NCBI GenBank assembly: GCA_002347985.1
Contig: DDYM01000045.1
Coordinates: forward strand, 1-26,468
Length of the DNA: 26,468 bases
Source: Bacteroidetes bacterium UBA2234
Lineage (GTDB): Bacteria > Bacteroidota > Bacteroidia > NS11-12g > UBA955
Direction: 5' to 3'
The translations under genes were made by a program, and so were the position numbers. Positions 15,932 to 24,910 of this stretch are shown here, in pieces. The notes under the pieces are model-generated. The model did not search any database and was not told the origin of the DNA. It worked only from the letters and a program-made list of their open reading frames with translations. Numbering within the stretch: the first letter of the stretch is position 1; every line of letters begins with the position of its first letter.

Positions 15932-17191
15932 TTATAGACCAAAAACCGACTTTACAGCGCCCACAGCATTGGTTTCTTCCCAAGGGAACAATTTTACCGA
16001 AACCTTTAACTCGTTTGGCTTTCCAGCGTTAAACACTTTATCTACTGTTTTGCACTCACGACCCATATGTCCGTAAGCCGCAGTTTCTAGGTAAATAGGA
16101 GTACGCAATTGGAAACGCTGCTCAATGTGGTAAGGACGCAAACTAAATTCAGGCATAGCCAAAATTTTCGCAGCAATCTCGCCATCTGTCATTGAAACTT
16201 TCGCCGTACCATAAGTGTCAACAAACAACCCTACTGGCTCCGCAACACCAATCGCATAACTCACCTGAACCAAAGCTTGGTCGCAAACACCAGCCGCTAC
16301 CAAATTCTTAGCGATATGTCGGGTTGCATAGGCCGCTGAACGGTCTACCTTGCTAGGATCTTTTCCAGAAAACGCGCCACCGCCGTGCGCTCCACGACCA
16401 CCATATGTATCAACAATGATCTTACGACCTGTTAATCCTGTATCGCCGTGTGGTCCACCAATCACAAACTTTCCTGTTGGATTGATATGATATTTAATGT
16501 CGCTTCCGAACAAAGCTTGGATGTGCGCTGGCAACTTGGCCTTCACCCGTGGGATCAACAAATTCACCAAATCGTTGTGAATCTTCTTCAACATCGCCTC
16601 GTCCTGGTCGAAATCGTCGTGCTGGGTAGAAATCACAATGGTATCAATATTCATCGGCTTATGATCATCCGAATATTGGATTGTAACCTGACTTTTCGCA
16701 TCGGGACGCAAATAGCCAATCACATTTCCTTCTCTGCGCATTGCAGCCAATTCTTCCAATAAAAGGTGAGCCAACATCAATGGCAATGGCATCAATGTAT
16801 CCGTCTCATTGTTCGCATAACCGAACATCATACCTTGGTCGCCCGCACCCTGATCTTCAGGATTTGCACGCTCAACACCTTGGTTGATATCTGCACTTTG
16901 CTCATGAATTGCACTCAAGATTCCACAACTGTTGGAATCAAACATATACTCACTCTTGGTGTAACCAATTTTTGCGATTACATCACGCGCGATTTTTTGA
17001 ACATCTAAGTAAGCGTTTGACTTTACCTCTCCGGCCAAAACAACTTGCCCGGTGGTTACCAAAGTCTCACAGGCCACTTTACTGCTTGGGTCGTAAGCCA
17101 AAAAATGGTCGATCAACGCGTCTGAAATTTGGTCAGCTACTTTGTCTGGGTGTCCTTCCGACACGGATTCTGAAGTAAAAAAGTATGGCAT
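15932..17191 (-). CDS. metK: S-adenosylmethionine synthetase
   Basis: A 419-residue MetK that makes S-adenosylmethionine from methionine and ATP. Motifs are [20 protein letters not shown] at the N-terminus, [12 protein letters not shown] (the family hexapeptide region), [21 protein letters not shown] and [20 protein letters not shown]; the C-terminal half carries an AYGHMGREC stretch. It is somewhat longer than the E. coli enzyme (384), in line with many Bacteroidota. A perfect -7 box (17204-17211) ends 12 bases before the ATG. With such a short leader there is no room for a SAM riboswitch. glmS follows 37 bases downstream. Confidence 0.97.
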   Translation of the reverse strand: MPYFFTSESVSEGHPDKVADQISDALIDHFLAYDPSSKVACETLVTTGQVVLAGEVKSNAYLDVQKIARDVIAKIGYTKSEYMFDSNSCGILSAIHEQSADINQGVERANPEDQGAGDQGMMFGYANNETDTLMPLPLMLAHLLLEELAAMRREGNVIGYLRPDAKSQVTIQYSDDHKPMNIDTIVISTQHDDFDQDEAMLKKIHNDLVNLLIPRVKAKLPAHIQALFGSDIKYHINPTGKFVIGGPHGDTGLTGRKIIVDTYGGRGAHGGGAFSGKDPSKVDRSAAYATRHIAKNLVAAGVCDQALVQVSYAIGVAEPVGLFVDTYGTAKVSMTDGEIAAKILAMPEFSLRPYHIEQRFQLRTPIYLETAAYGHMGRECKTVDKVFNAGKPNELKVSVKLFPWEETNAVGAVKSVFGL

Positions 17192-17203
17192 AAGTTTAAA
17201 CTA

Positions 17204-17211
17204 CAAATATA
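17204..17211 (-). promoter_or_regulatory. -7 promoter element of metK
   Basis: A perfect TATATTTG on the minus strand, 12 bases before the metK ATG. A TTG lies 15 bases upstream of it (plus CAA, 17227-17229), a short spacer for this promoter class. Confidence 0.6.
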
Positions 17212-17298
17212 CAACCCAAACTCATTCAATTGAGGGGTTTCCTTAAAGGGCGGATAAAGTTCACAAATTGTGGTTTTTTTTGGTTAACGACAACCCTA

Positions 17299-18504
17299 TC
17301 AGCGATGAAATAATTCGCCAACCTGCAGTTCCGATACAACGAGTTTATGATCCGATGGTACCTCTTTGATGCTATGATAACTCACAGCCCTCATCGGATT
17401 GTCGAACAAAATGTAATCAATTCTAAAACTTGGCATAGAACCCTTGTATGTCGTTTCCACACCGCGACCCGCCTCAACAAATGCATCCCTCATCCCTGCG
17501 CTGAGCTGGCGGTAGCTGTAACTAACCGGAATATCATTAAAATCTCCACAGATCAATTTGGGGAAATCACAATCCAATATGCTCTGCTTTACAATTCCAA
17601 CTTGCTCCGCTCTTCGCTTGTAACCCAATCTCAATCGTGTAATGATTCCTTTTGATCCTTCCATGTCGATTTCCTTCTGCTGCGTTTGCTTTTGCATCAC
17701 TTCGTAATCTTTTTTCGCAAATCGAAAGGACTGCAGATGCAGATTGTAAACCCGGATTCTAGCATCCCGTAAGAATTTATACTCCGATGGAATCACAATA
17801 TCCACCCACATCGCCATGTTGCCCGTGTTTGGACCCAACGACAATGGTTTCCATCGCTTAATCAAATACTTACTTAGGATTATCATTCCGTAAGGTCGCC
17901 TATCGCTCAAGGTATACGTTTGAGAGTAATCAAATCCTCCCTCTGCCTTTAAAAACCTCGCCAACGCCTTCAATCCGCCCGCTTTAGCATATACTTCTTG
18001 CAAACAAACAACGTCCGCGTTTTCGGCTTTCAATACCCGAAGAAAAGAGTCCATCGCTGGCATGTATTCCGTATTTACGATGTCAACCGACGACTCACTT
18101 TGATATAAGCCAAATAACTGTGCATTGTAAGTCATTACCTTCAAAAGCTTGGCGTTCAGGTTCAAGAACTCGGCGGAAGCACCACCGTCAGACTCCTTTG
18201 CTTCCTCGGCGATTCTTCTTGACTCTATACTTTCGGCACTCAAATCGTTCCATTGTATATATAAACTCGCCTGCCCCAAATTCAACAATAGACAAGAAAG
18301 TGCGAATAAACTTCGCCATTTGGCTTGAATTAACCAGTAAACAAATGCCAAAACCATCAAAACGAAAAATACCGGAAACGCCAAACCCAACAGGGGCAAC
18401 CAAGAATTGGTTTCCGGAGAAATCGTAGGGACTATGCCCGATAACATCAGCAAAATAGCCAAAACCACTGTGGCAGGAAATGCGATGATGTTGATCAGCT
18501 TCAT
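17299..18504 (-). CDS. membrane-anchored endonuclease/exonuclease/phosphatase (EEP) family hydrolase
   Basis: A 401-residue protein. Three N-terminal membrane segments (about 5-26, 37-59, 64-83) precede an EEP (DNase I-like) domain from about residue 120. The catalytic set is complete: Asn127 in MTYNAQ, Glu170 in CLQEVY, His256 in NLHLQSF, Asp321/Asn323 in GDFNDIP, Asp363 in RIDYILF and Asp385/His386 in SDHKLV. EEP enzymes cut phosphodiester or phosphomonoester bonds in DNA, RNA, lipids or inositol phosphates; the substrate is open here. Since the domain follows three spans, it probably sits in the periplasm, though topology is inferred. Its ATG overlaps the upstream rhomboid stop by 4 bases (ATGA). 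Confidence 0.88.
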   Translation of the reverse strand: MKLINIIAFPATVVLAILLMLSGIVPTISPETNSWLPLLGLAFPVFFVLMVLAFVYWLIQAKWRSLFALSCLLLNLGQASLYIQWNDLSAESIESRRIAEEAKESDGGASAEFLNLNAKLLKVMTYNAQLFGLYQSESSVDIVNTEYMPAMDSFLRVLKAENADVVCLQEVYAKAGGLKALARFLKAEGGFDYSQTYTLSDRRPYGMIILSKYLIKRWKPLSLGPNTGNMAMWVDIVIPSEYKFLRDARIRVYNLHLQSFRFAKKDYEVMQKQTQQKEIDMEGSKGIITRLRLGYKRRAEQVGIVKQSILDCDFPKLICGDFNDIPVSYSYRQLSAGMRDAFVEAGRGVETTYKGSMPSFRIDYILFDNPMRAVSYHSIKEVPSDHKLVVSELQVGELFHR

Positions 18505-19433
18505 TGGTCTTGACTGGCTTTGAAGAGTGTTTCCTTTTCCTTTTGGGTGAGGTTGTTGTACCCCACTTGTGATATTTTGTCTAAGATCTCATTCACCACT
18601 TCCTCCGAGAGATGATTGGATTTTCTACTTTTCGAATCTACAGAATTGGCTGATTTATTTACCCTCATGGAAGGGTTTTTCCTGTTTTTTGTGGTAAAAA
18701 ACGATACAATTCGATCGCTAAAGTTCGAGAACGCCAACATTGTTGACTGCAAAAAATCACCCTTCAATACACCGTATGCATAGAGCGTTCCCCACAATAA
18801 ACCACCCAAATGAGCCGCATAACCGCCCGCGTTGTTGTTTCCAAAAATACCCATCACATCCAATAAGACTTTCACCAAAACAATCCATCGGATTTCAATC
18901 TCAATTAATCCAAACAAAAAGAGTCGATATCGCGGCGTAAAAATCGCAGTTGCCAGAACCACTGCAGATACACCCGCCGAGGCACCCAAGGTGTTTTCAG
19001 GAAAAAACAGTACACCCTCATTCCCCATGAAAACTAAGCCTGAATAAAAAATTTGGACGAACAAGGCACCAAAAAGTCCTCCCCAAATAAACAATTTCCA
19101 CAGGTGCTGCTTGCCTACCAGGTCTTCCAAAATGGAACCCACAAAATAGAGCCATAACATATTCCCCAGGAGATGCCATACATCAATATGGAGAAACATG
19201 TAAGTGAAGGCGCTGAAAAATTTATACCCTCTGCTAAGCTCAAAAGGACTGAATTTTAGCCAATCCAAAATTGCTTGAGAAATCCCACGATTCGATGCAG
19301 GATAAAGCGTAATCAAAATGAGAAACCACGACAACAAAAAAACCAATACACAGGTTGCGATGATTTGCTGTACCGCAGAACGACTGGGTCCAAACCATCT
19401 CACAAAAAATGTATCGAGCGCGTCTTTTATCAT
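18501..19433 (-). CDS. rhomboid family intramembrane serine protease with C-terminal DUF6576-like tail
   Basis: A 310-residue membrane protein with about six transmembrane segments (first near 24-45). Rhomboid motifs are complete: MFLHIDVWHLLGNMLWLYFVG (79-99, with His82, His87, Asn91), the catalytic Ser152 in LGASAGVSA, and His208 in YAAHLGGLLWG. The cytoplasmic tail after about residue 228 is polar. Its last 40 residues (HLSEEVVNEILDKISQVGYN to the end) match the small helical DUF6576 tail often seen on Bacteroidota rhomboids. It lies one base after the second rhomboid gene and overlaps the EEP gene by 4 bases. Substrates are unknown. Confidence 0.92.
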   Translation of the reverse strand: MIKDALDTFFVRWFGPSRSAVQQIIATCVLVFLLSWFLILITLYPASNRGISQAILDWLKFSPFELSRGYKFFSAFTYMFLHIDVWHLLGNMLWLYFVGSILEDLVGKQHLWKLFIWGGLFGALFVQIFYSGLVFMGNEGVLFFPENTLGASAGVSAVVLATAIFTPRYRLFLFGLIEIEIRWIVLVKVLLDVMGIFGNNNAGGYAAHLGGLLWGTLYAYGVLKGDFLQSTMLAFSNFSDRIVSFFTTKNRKNPSMRVNKSANSVDSKSRKSNHLSEEVVNEILDKISQVGYNNLTQKEKETLFKASQDQ

Positions 19434-19434
19434 C

Positions 19435-20088
19435 TCAAAAAACCTTTCCCATCTTACGCCAAGCGAAAATCAACAGAAATCCAGTCAATGCACCACCAAT
19501 ATGCGCAAAGTGAGCAACGTTGTCGCCCGAGAAACTTCCCAACCCCAAAAGCACATCCAAACCCACCATGATGGGAACTAAGTATTTGGCTTTGATCGGA
19601 TAGGGAATAAAGAGGAAAACGAGTGACTCATTAGGATATAGGTAGGCGAAGGCAACCATCACCCCATAAACCGCCCCCGAAGCACCAATCATTGGACCAT
19701 AAGGAACCGCTTCAAATCCCGCCGCATGGTTAGGAAAAAGGGTCCCTGTATGAGAAAACAGCGTATATCCCATTTGTGAAAAATGAACCAATACTGCGCC
19801 CAAGGCAGCCACGAAAAACAGTTGTAAAAATCGAGATGTCCCCAAGCGATATTCTACAATCGCCCCGAAAGAAAACAATGCCAATCCATTGAAAAGCAGG
19901 TGCCCTATGCCGCCATGACAAAATATATGGGTTACCAACTGCCAAATTCGGAAATATTCACTGTCGGGATAAAACAGATATAAGGTCTCCACATCAAAGC
20001 CCGTCTTTGGCAAAGCCACTTGCGCAAAGCTCACCAACACCATAATAATCAATAAATTCTTTAACCCCGGAGGCAGTTGTGCAATCAT
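19435..20088 (-). CDS. rhomboid family intramembrane serine protease
   Basis: A compact 217-residue rhomboid with about six membrane spans. It carries THIFCHGGIGHLLFNGLALF (53-72, with His58, His63, Asn67), the catalytic Ser137 in IGASGAVYGV, and His196 in HFAHIGGALTG. It lacks the C-terminal extension of its neighbour. Its ATG overlaps the mutL stop by 4 bases (ATGA), and the next rhomboid starts one base after its stop, so the genes are translated as a block. Two adjacent active rhomboids after mutL are, to my knowledge, a common arrangement in flavobacteria; the functional link with mismatch repair is unclear. Confidence 0.92.
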   Translation of the reverse strand: MIAQLPPGLKNLLIIMVLVSFAQVALPKTGFDVETLYLFYPDSEYFRIWQLVTHIFCHGGIGHLLFNGLALFSFGAIVEYRLGTSRFLQLFFVAALGAVLVHFSQMGYTLFSHTGTLFPNHAAGFEAVPYGPMIGASGAVYGVMVAFAYLYPNESLVFLFIPYPIKAKYLVPIMVGLDVLLGLGSFSGDNVAHFAHIGGALTGFLLIFAWRKMGKVF

Positions 20089-22001
20089 GTTCTTTGTTTT
20101 TTGTTCTGAAAAGTATCGTAAATGAAGGCGGCAGACAATTCGATAAAAATGGGTTTGCCATCAAATGTATGCGATGGGTTACTCAACGCAAACAGTCGTA
20201 CCACCAATTGTTGTAATTCCTCTTGGGTCTTTCCCATTCCGCTGCGGATCACCGCGTGCCTTGCCATCGACAATGCCATGCTCTCATATTTCCCCAATTT
20301 CAAATCCCCTTGGGTATTTTGATAATCTTCGATGAGGTTTTCAATGAGTTTTTGCTCATCGCCTTGTGTCAGCAAAGCGGGCAATCCATTCACAATCAAT
20401 GTATTACCTCCAAAGTGATTAATATCAAACCCCAACCATTGCAATTCTTGCAACAACTCCAAAACCACAGGAATTTGGGCGGGTGGCAATTCAACGGTTC
20501 TAGGGAAAAGCAAATGCTGACTTTGGCCGGCATGGGCTTGCAATTGCTTCAAATAATCGTGATAGAAAACATGTTGCTGAGCCAATTTCTTGTCGATGAT
20601 GGTTAGCGCCCCACCCCGATTGACAACCACATAGGCATCGGACAAGGCAAACAATCCTTGAACGAGGGCATTTGGCTCTGCGCCTGTATTTTTCAACCCA
20701 GAATCGCTGTACTCATTGTTTGGGCGAGACAGATCAGATGACTGCGTATTGAATGCACTGTTTCGCTGCAAAGTGTGCATTCCCGTTTGTTCCACCGACC
20801 CCAGTACTTTTTGCCAATCTTGGTTGCTGGACCGTTGATAACCGCCGCCCCCTTGCTCACCAAAGGGATTGTAGTTGGGATTGCGTTTTTCGGTAAATGA
20901 GGAAGGATCCGTTTTCCATGGTTGGTTGTTTGGACTTCCCTGCGGCGATAAGGGTTGATTGATAAAATCACCCATGTGCGTAAAATCTCCCAGTGATATC
21001 GAGGGCTGTACAACAAAATTGCCCAAGGCCTTACGAACAGCGGCTTTTACCAGATTATAAATGTGTTTTTCGTCTTCAAATTTCACCTCCGTTTTGGTGG
21101 GATGCACGTTGACGTCGACTTTTGACGGATCCACTTTGAGATACAAGGCGAACAAAGGAAATTCATCACTTGGAATCAAACCTTCGTAGGCAGCATTCAC
21201 GGCGTGTTGAAAGTAATTGCTGCGAATAAACCGACCGTTCATGAAAAAGAACTGTTCGCCTCGAGTGCGCTTTGCAGAGCCAGGAGCCCCAACAAAACCG
21301 GTAATTTCCACGATATCGGTATTTTCCTTAACTTCTAAAATCTCCGTATTTAACTTCTTTCCCATCGCCTCCAAAACCCGATCTTTCAGGGGTTGCGATT
21401 TGAAATGATATACCAATGATCCGTTGTTGTGATATACAAACTCAACGGTTGGGTTTGCCATGGCCTGTCGCAAAAATTCCTCTACGATGTGCTTGGTTTC
21501 TACGGCAATGGACTTGAGAAAATTCCGTCTTGCTGGCAGATTATAAAACAGATTTTTTATGGCGATATTTGTGCCTTGGGGCGCCGCATCAACCCGCTGT
21601 TCTAGTACTTCACTGCCTTCGATGCGAATAAACTGCGCCACTTCATCATCCACCCTCCTCGTTTTCATCTCTACTTGCGAAACGGCCGCAATAGAAGCCA
21701 TCGCCTCACCCCGAAATCCATAGGTATCCAGTTTAAAGAGGTCTTCCGCTTTGCGAATCTTGGAAGTGGCATGCCTTTCCCAACAGAGACGGGCATCCAT
21801 TTCACTCATCCCTTTGCCATTGTCGATGACTTGCATCAAAGTACTCCCACCATCCTTCACCAGCAGGGTGATTTTTGTAGCACCAGCGTCTAGACTGTTT
21901 TCTAATAATTCCTTTACCGCATTGGCGGGACGCTGCACAACTTCTCCTGCAGCAATCTGGTTGGCTACCGCATCGGGCAATAATTTAATTACACTTGTCA
22001 A
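20085..22001 (-). CDS. mutL: DNA mismatch repair protein MutL
   Basis: Links MutS mismatch recognition to downstream repair. I start it at a TTG (22001), giving 638 residues beginning VIKLLPDAVANQIAAGEVVQ as in other MutLs; a TTG at 22058 would add 19 atypical residues overlapping prmA. The N-terminal GHKL ATPase is intact: KELLENSLDAG with Glu31 and Asn35, DNGKGM (60-65), YGFRGEA (94-100), HPTK (300-303). A Gly/Asn/Ser-rich linker (about 335-440) leads to the dimerisation domain (about 445-635). There the endonuclease motifs are replaced: DKKLAQQ (470-476) instead of DQHAxxE, ARH instead of ACR, and TFDGKP instead of CPHGRP. It is probably not a nuclease. It is followed by the two rhomboids. 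Confidence 0.93.
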   Translation of the reverse strand: MTSVIKLLPDAVANQIAAGEVVQRPANAVKELLENSLDAGATKITLLVKDGGSTLMQVIDNGKGMSEMDARLCWERHATSKIRKAEDLFKLDTYGFRGEAMASIAAVSQVEMKTRRVDDEVAQFIRIEGSEVLEQRVDAAPQGTNIAIKNLFYNLPARRNFLKSIAVETKHIVEEFLRQAMANPTVEFVYHNNGSLVYHFKSQPLKDRVLEAMGKKLNTEILEVKENTDIVEITGFVGAPGSAKRTRGEQFFFMNGRFIRSNYFQHAVNAAYEGLIPSDEFPLFALYLKVDPSKVDVNVHPTKTEVKFEDEKHIYNLVKAAVRKALGNFVVQPSISLGDFTHMGDFINQPLSPQGSPNNQPWKTDPSSFTEKRNPNYNPFGEQGGGGYQRSSNQDWQKVLGSVEQTGMHTLQRNSAFNTQSSDLSRPNNEYSDSGLKNTGAEPNALVQGLFALSDAYVVVNRGGALTIIDKKLAQQHVFYHDYLKQLQAHAGQSQHLLFPRTVELPPAQIPVVLELLQELQWLGFDINHFGGNTLIVNGLPALLTQGDEQKLIENLIEDYQNTQGDLKLGKYESMALSMARHAVIRSGMGKTQEELQQLVVRLFALSNPSHTFDGKPIFIELSAAFIYDTFQNKKQRT

Positions 22002-22044
22002 GGGAGGGGAAGTTACGAAATTGCAACAAATATCGGTGCAAAGA

Positions 22045-22932
22045 TTACTTATTTTCAAACATCATCATCACCCAACCGTCGATGATTTGTGTTTGTTGCA
22101 ACACTAAATTTATGTTTTGCGATTTTTCCAAAATCAAGGGGACATCTTCTTCTCTCAAGCCGCTGAGGAGAAGATTTCCAGAGGCCTTCAGCACTCTTTG
22201 ATATTCAGCCATATCCGCCAAGAGCACTTCGCGGTGGATGTTGGCCAAAACCACATCGTAGTATCCGTTTTGGATCTGGCTGATGGCTCTCACATCACCG
22301 AGGATCATTTTGGTACGGGTGGTTTGGTTAATTACTAGGTTGTCGTTTGCGTTGTCTACAACCCAATCATCGATTTCCACGCCCAGGACTTCGGTTGCAC
22401 CCAACATTTCTGCTGCGATTGCCAAGATACCTGTCCCGCTGCCCATGTCCAGTACTTTCGAATTCTGCAGTGTATCACCCAAATCTTGCAACGCCGTAAG
22501 CATCAATCGCGTAGTACCGTGGTGCCCCGTTCCGAAGCTCATGCGCGGTTCTATCGTGATGGCGCGGCGCCCTTCGGGCGCCGGCTCGTGAAATGGAGCC
22601 CGCACAAAAAATTCTCCCACCAACAGGGGATTAAAAAAGTTCTTCTCCCACATCGCATTCCAATTCTCCCTCTCCACAATGCTCCATGAAAAAGAATCGA
22701 TAAAGTCCGAAACACTCTCCTGAATTTCAATATACTCCGCCGGAGAAATATCGTTCTCGTCGGCAAACGCCTTTACCCAACCCCTCTCTGTCTCAAAATG
22801 TGTAAATGGAAACTCTCCCAAAAATGCAGTGACGATATCCGCCCGCTCCAACATCAATGCCTCATCCACACCCTCGCCGTTCGCAGATTTTATCTCATTC
22901 CAAATGGCATGGAAGCAGACAAAATTGCTCAT
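22045..22932 (-). CDS. prmA: ribosomal protein L11 methyltransferase
   Basis: A 295-residue PrmA, the SAM-dependent enzyme that methylates ribosomal protein L11. An N-terminal L11-recognition part (about 1-90) is joined to a class I methyltransferase domain: WEKNFFNPLLVG, IEPRMSFGTGHHGTTRLML (127-145, the family signature), SAM loop VLDMGSGTGILAIAA (160-174), NANDN (194-198) and VLANIHREVLL (228-238). A GC-rich hairpin (22565-22583) falls in the codons for residues 117-123. Its ATG overlaps the preceding lipoprotein stop by 4 bases (ATGA); mutL begins about 43 bases downstream. Confidence 0.94.
   Translation of the reverse strand: MSNFVCFHAIWNEIKSANGEGVDEALMLERADIVTAFLGEFPFTHFETERGWVKAFADENDISPAEYIEIQESVSDFIDSFSWSIVERENWNAMWEKNFFNPLLVGEFFVRAPFHEPAPEGRRAITIEPRMSFGTGHHGTTRLMLTALQDLGDTLQNSKVLDMGSGTGILAIAAEMLGATEVLGVEIDDWVVDNANDNLVINQTTRTKMILGDVRAISQIQNGYYDVVLANIHREVLLADMAEYQRVLKASGNLLLSGLREEDVPLILEKSQNINLVLQQTQIIDGWVMMMFENK
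22565..22583. repeat. intragenic GC-rich palindrome (prmA)
   Basis: Perfect 8-base arms CGGCGCCC / GGGCGCCG around loop TTC, inside prmA. Its arms differ from those in selD but the size and style are the same. Confidence 0.65.
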
Positions 22933-24071
22933 TTCTTGGTGCCTAACTGCAAGTTACACTCGCCAAATTCCGCGTTGTATCCAATGGTGAATGGCAACTT
23001 GGCCGGCTTCTTCGCCAAATATTCATCGCGCATGTCCTTCTGAAAATAATTCTCGAACAAATGAATCGTCTTGCTGTATTCACCCAAAAGTTCGGTGTTA
23101 AATCCTGCGCCAACCATCGCCTGCATCGGCATGCCTGAATCGTCTTGAAGAATGATTTTGGACTGACCTGTCACTACCCCAGCAATGTCCGAGAAATAGT
23201 CTTTATACATCAAATAACTTGCAGCCTTTAAGAATGTCACCACAGACCCGCGATGCTTTAAGTAATTGATGACTCCTGGTGCTTTTTTATTTCCTGTGTT
23301 GCTTATGTCTTGACTGATGTATACCAATTGCTTCACCGACTTATCGTCTTTGCCCGAGTAACCAATTTTGATACCCTTTGGTTCAGCACCCGGCTCCACT
23401 GCAATCTGATTTCCATTCTGATCCAATGAAAAATACTCTACATAATGAATTCCAAAACCATTCCGGGCTAAGTAAAACAAGAATGTATGCAACGTACCGT
23501 TCATCAACTCATGAGAAAAATCATCATCCATACTTAAGGTACGGAAGAATCCCAACTTGTGGGGATAGAACATGCATCGATCCAAAACGGTTAGGTAATC
23601 TTCCATTTGCTTTGGCGCCACGGCGGAGTCCTCAAAACCAGTACCCACTGGCTCCAAACCAATCATAATCACCGTATCGCGGTTGGGGTAAAACAAATTG
23701 GCATAGAAAAAATCACCCCCTGCAAAAGGATATAACAAGGTTTTCGGTGCACTAGCCGACAAATACTTCTTTTCAGTCACCCACGTAGCTATAGGTGTAC
23801 CCACCGTTTGCATCAACAATCTCCAACGCAAATCCGTCTTGGCGGCATGCATTTTCCAGTATTCGCGCTTCTCTAAACTATCGTTGTTATCGTCGTGAAC
23901 ACCCGCCATATAACGAGCAAAAGCCGTCCACTTTGCATCCAAAGGAGTCCTTTGATCTACCACAGTGGCAACCGAGTCTTTTTGAGGTTTTTTCTCAGTA
24001 TTCTTGGGTTTGCAAGATGGAATAACCAAAACTGTGAGTGCCAAAATGGACAGCCAAAGGAATTTTTTCAT
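22929..24071 (-). CDS. uncharacterised lipoprotein
   Basis: A 380-residue protein I cannot assign to a function. The ATG at 24071 gives a lipoprotein signal (MKKFLWLSILALTVLVIPSC, lipid Cys20) followed by a Lys/Thr-rich spacer; the frame is open to a GTG at 24092, but that would bury the signal. The body (about 45-380) is globular, with LLYPFAGGDFFYANLFYP (112-129), TVIMIGLEPVGTGF (133-146), GVINYLKHRGSVVTFLKAAS and a closing LPFTIGYNAEFGECNLQLG. It has no recognised catalytic motif and no further membrane span. It lies between the SRAP gene and prmA and shares a 4-base ATGA overlap with prmA. Likely anchored in the envelope facing the periplasm or outside. Confidence 0.8.
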   Translation of the reverse strand: MKKFLWLSILALTVLVIPSCKPKNTEKKPQKDSVATVVDQRTPLDAKWTAFARYMAGVHDDNNDSLEKREYWKMHAAKTDLRWRLLMQTVGTPIATWVTEKKYLSASAPKTLLYPFAGGDFFYANLFYPNRDTVIMIGLEPVGTGFEDSAVAPKQMEDYLTVLDRCMFYPHKLGFFRTLSMDDDFSHELMNGTLHTFLFYLARNGFGIHYVEYFSLDQNGNQIAVEPGAEPKGIKIGYSGKDDKSVKQLVYISQDISNTGNKKAPGVINYLKHRGSVVTFLKAASYLMYKDYFSDIAGVVTGQSKIILQDDSGMPMQAMVGAGFNTELLGEYSKTIHLFENYFQKDMRDEYLAKKPAKLPFTIGYNAEFGECNLQLGTKK

Positions 24072-24078
24072 GGGGCCG

Positions 24079-24086
24079 CAAATATA
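24079..24086 (-). promoter_or_regulatory. possible -7 element of the unknown lipoprotein gene
   Basis: A perfect TATATTTG on the minus strand in the 28-base gap after the SRAP gene, 7 bases before the ATG at 24071. No -33 TTG is visible, so it may be a weak internal promoter or chance. Confidence 0.4.
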
Positions 24087-24099
24087 GCACACGAAAAAC

Positions 24100-24903
24100 T
24101 CAGAATAATGACTGTGGAAAATCTTTTTTTACTTCCAAAATGGCACCTTCCACGTTTCTAAACCCCCGAGAATTGTTGAGCCAATCCCCCACTTGATAGG
24201 CTTTTATTAAATCGTTATCGCAAGGTTGTAAAATGGTTTTTCTTTCCGCCGCCGATGCCCGCAAATACAATCCTGCATCTGCCCCCTCCAAAATCACCGG
24301 CATCCGCTTTTTCACATTGTGAATTTCTTGCATTAAGGCATTGGCCTCGGTGGTCACAATGGCAAAGGTCTCTAGCAACTCGCCCGTTTCGGGATCCATC
24401 CACTGACTAAAAATCCCGGCCATCAGCATCACAGACGCGTCTTTCATCTGAATGTAGTGGGGATACTTCTTCTTGTTCACTTCTTTCCATTCAAAAAAGC
24501 CGCTGGCGGGAATCAAACACGTTGATTGTTTCCAAGCGTCCCGAAACATGGGTTTTTCTTCGATGGTTTCTGCCCTTGCGTTCAAGCCATAAGCAAATAA
24601 TTCACGGGCCTTGTCTGTTGATTTCACCCAAGACGGAATCAACCCCCATTGCATGGGCTTTAGAGAAACACTTGTCTGACCGTTGCCCCGTTCTGAGGTA
24701 TCGCCAACCAAAACTGGCAACTGTGGCTGATCAAATCCAGAAAAAAAATAACCCGGTTTGGGAATCGATGCGTCCCAGTTCTGTTGATCCAAAAAAGTCA
24801 CACGAGCAAAGGGATTGCTAGGATCCAAAGTGCCCGCATCGCCCAAATCCAATTTGGATTGCAACGATTGAGCAGAGAAATTCACAGCGTAGGAAAAGCA
24901 CAT
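24100..24903 (-). CDS. SRAP domain (HMCES/YedK-type) abasic-site processing protein
   Basis: A 267-residue SRAP protein. The family forms a thiazolidine crosslink between its Cys2 and abasic sites in single-stranded DNA, shielding them from breakage. All key residues are present: Cys2 directly after Met (MCFSYAV), Asn108 in YGLNARAET, Glu138 in PASGFFEWK, and His195 in IHNVKKRMPVIL. The MC start fixes the start codon. It heads the minus-strand string that runs through prmA and mutL, so it could be co-expressed with mismatch repair; this is inference from order. A promoter with TTTTG-N19-GATATTTG lies directly upstream. Confidence 0.93.
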   Translation of the reverse strand: MCFSYAVNFSAQSLQSKLDLGDAGTLDPSNPFARVTFLDQQNWDASIPKPGYFFSGFDQPQLPVLVGDTSERGNGQTSVSLKPMQWGLIPSWVKSTDKARELFAYGLNARAETIEEKPMFRDAWKQSTCLIPASGFFEWKEVNKKKYPHYIQMKDASVMLMAGIFSQWMDPETGELLETFAIVTTEANALMQEIHNVKKRMPVILEGADAGLYLRASAAERKTILQPCDNDLIKAYQVGDWLNNSRGFRNVEGAILEVKKDFPQSLF

Positions 24904-24910
24904 CGCAGCG

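Noticed and set aside
17192..17298. SAM riboswitch before metK
   Set aside because: The -7 box lies 12 bases before the ATG, leaving no leader for a riboswitch; no SAM-type helices are seen in the gap.
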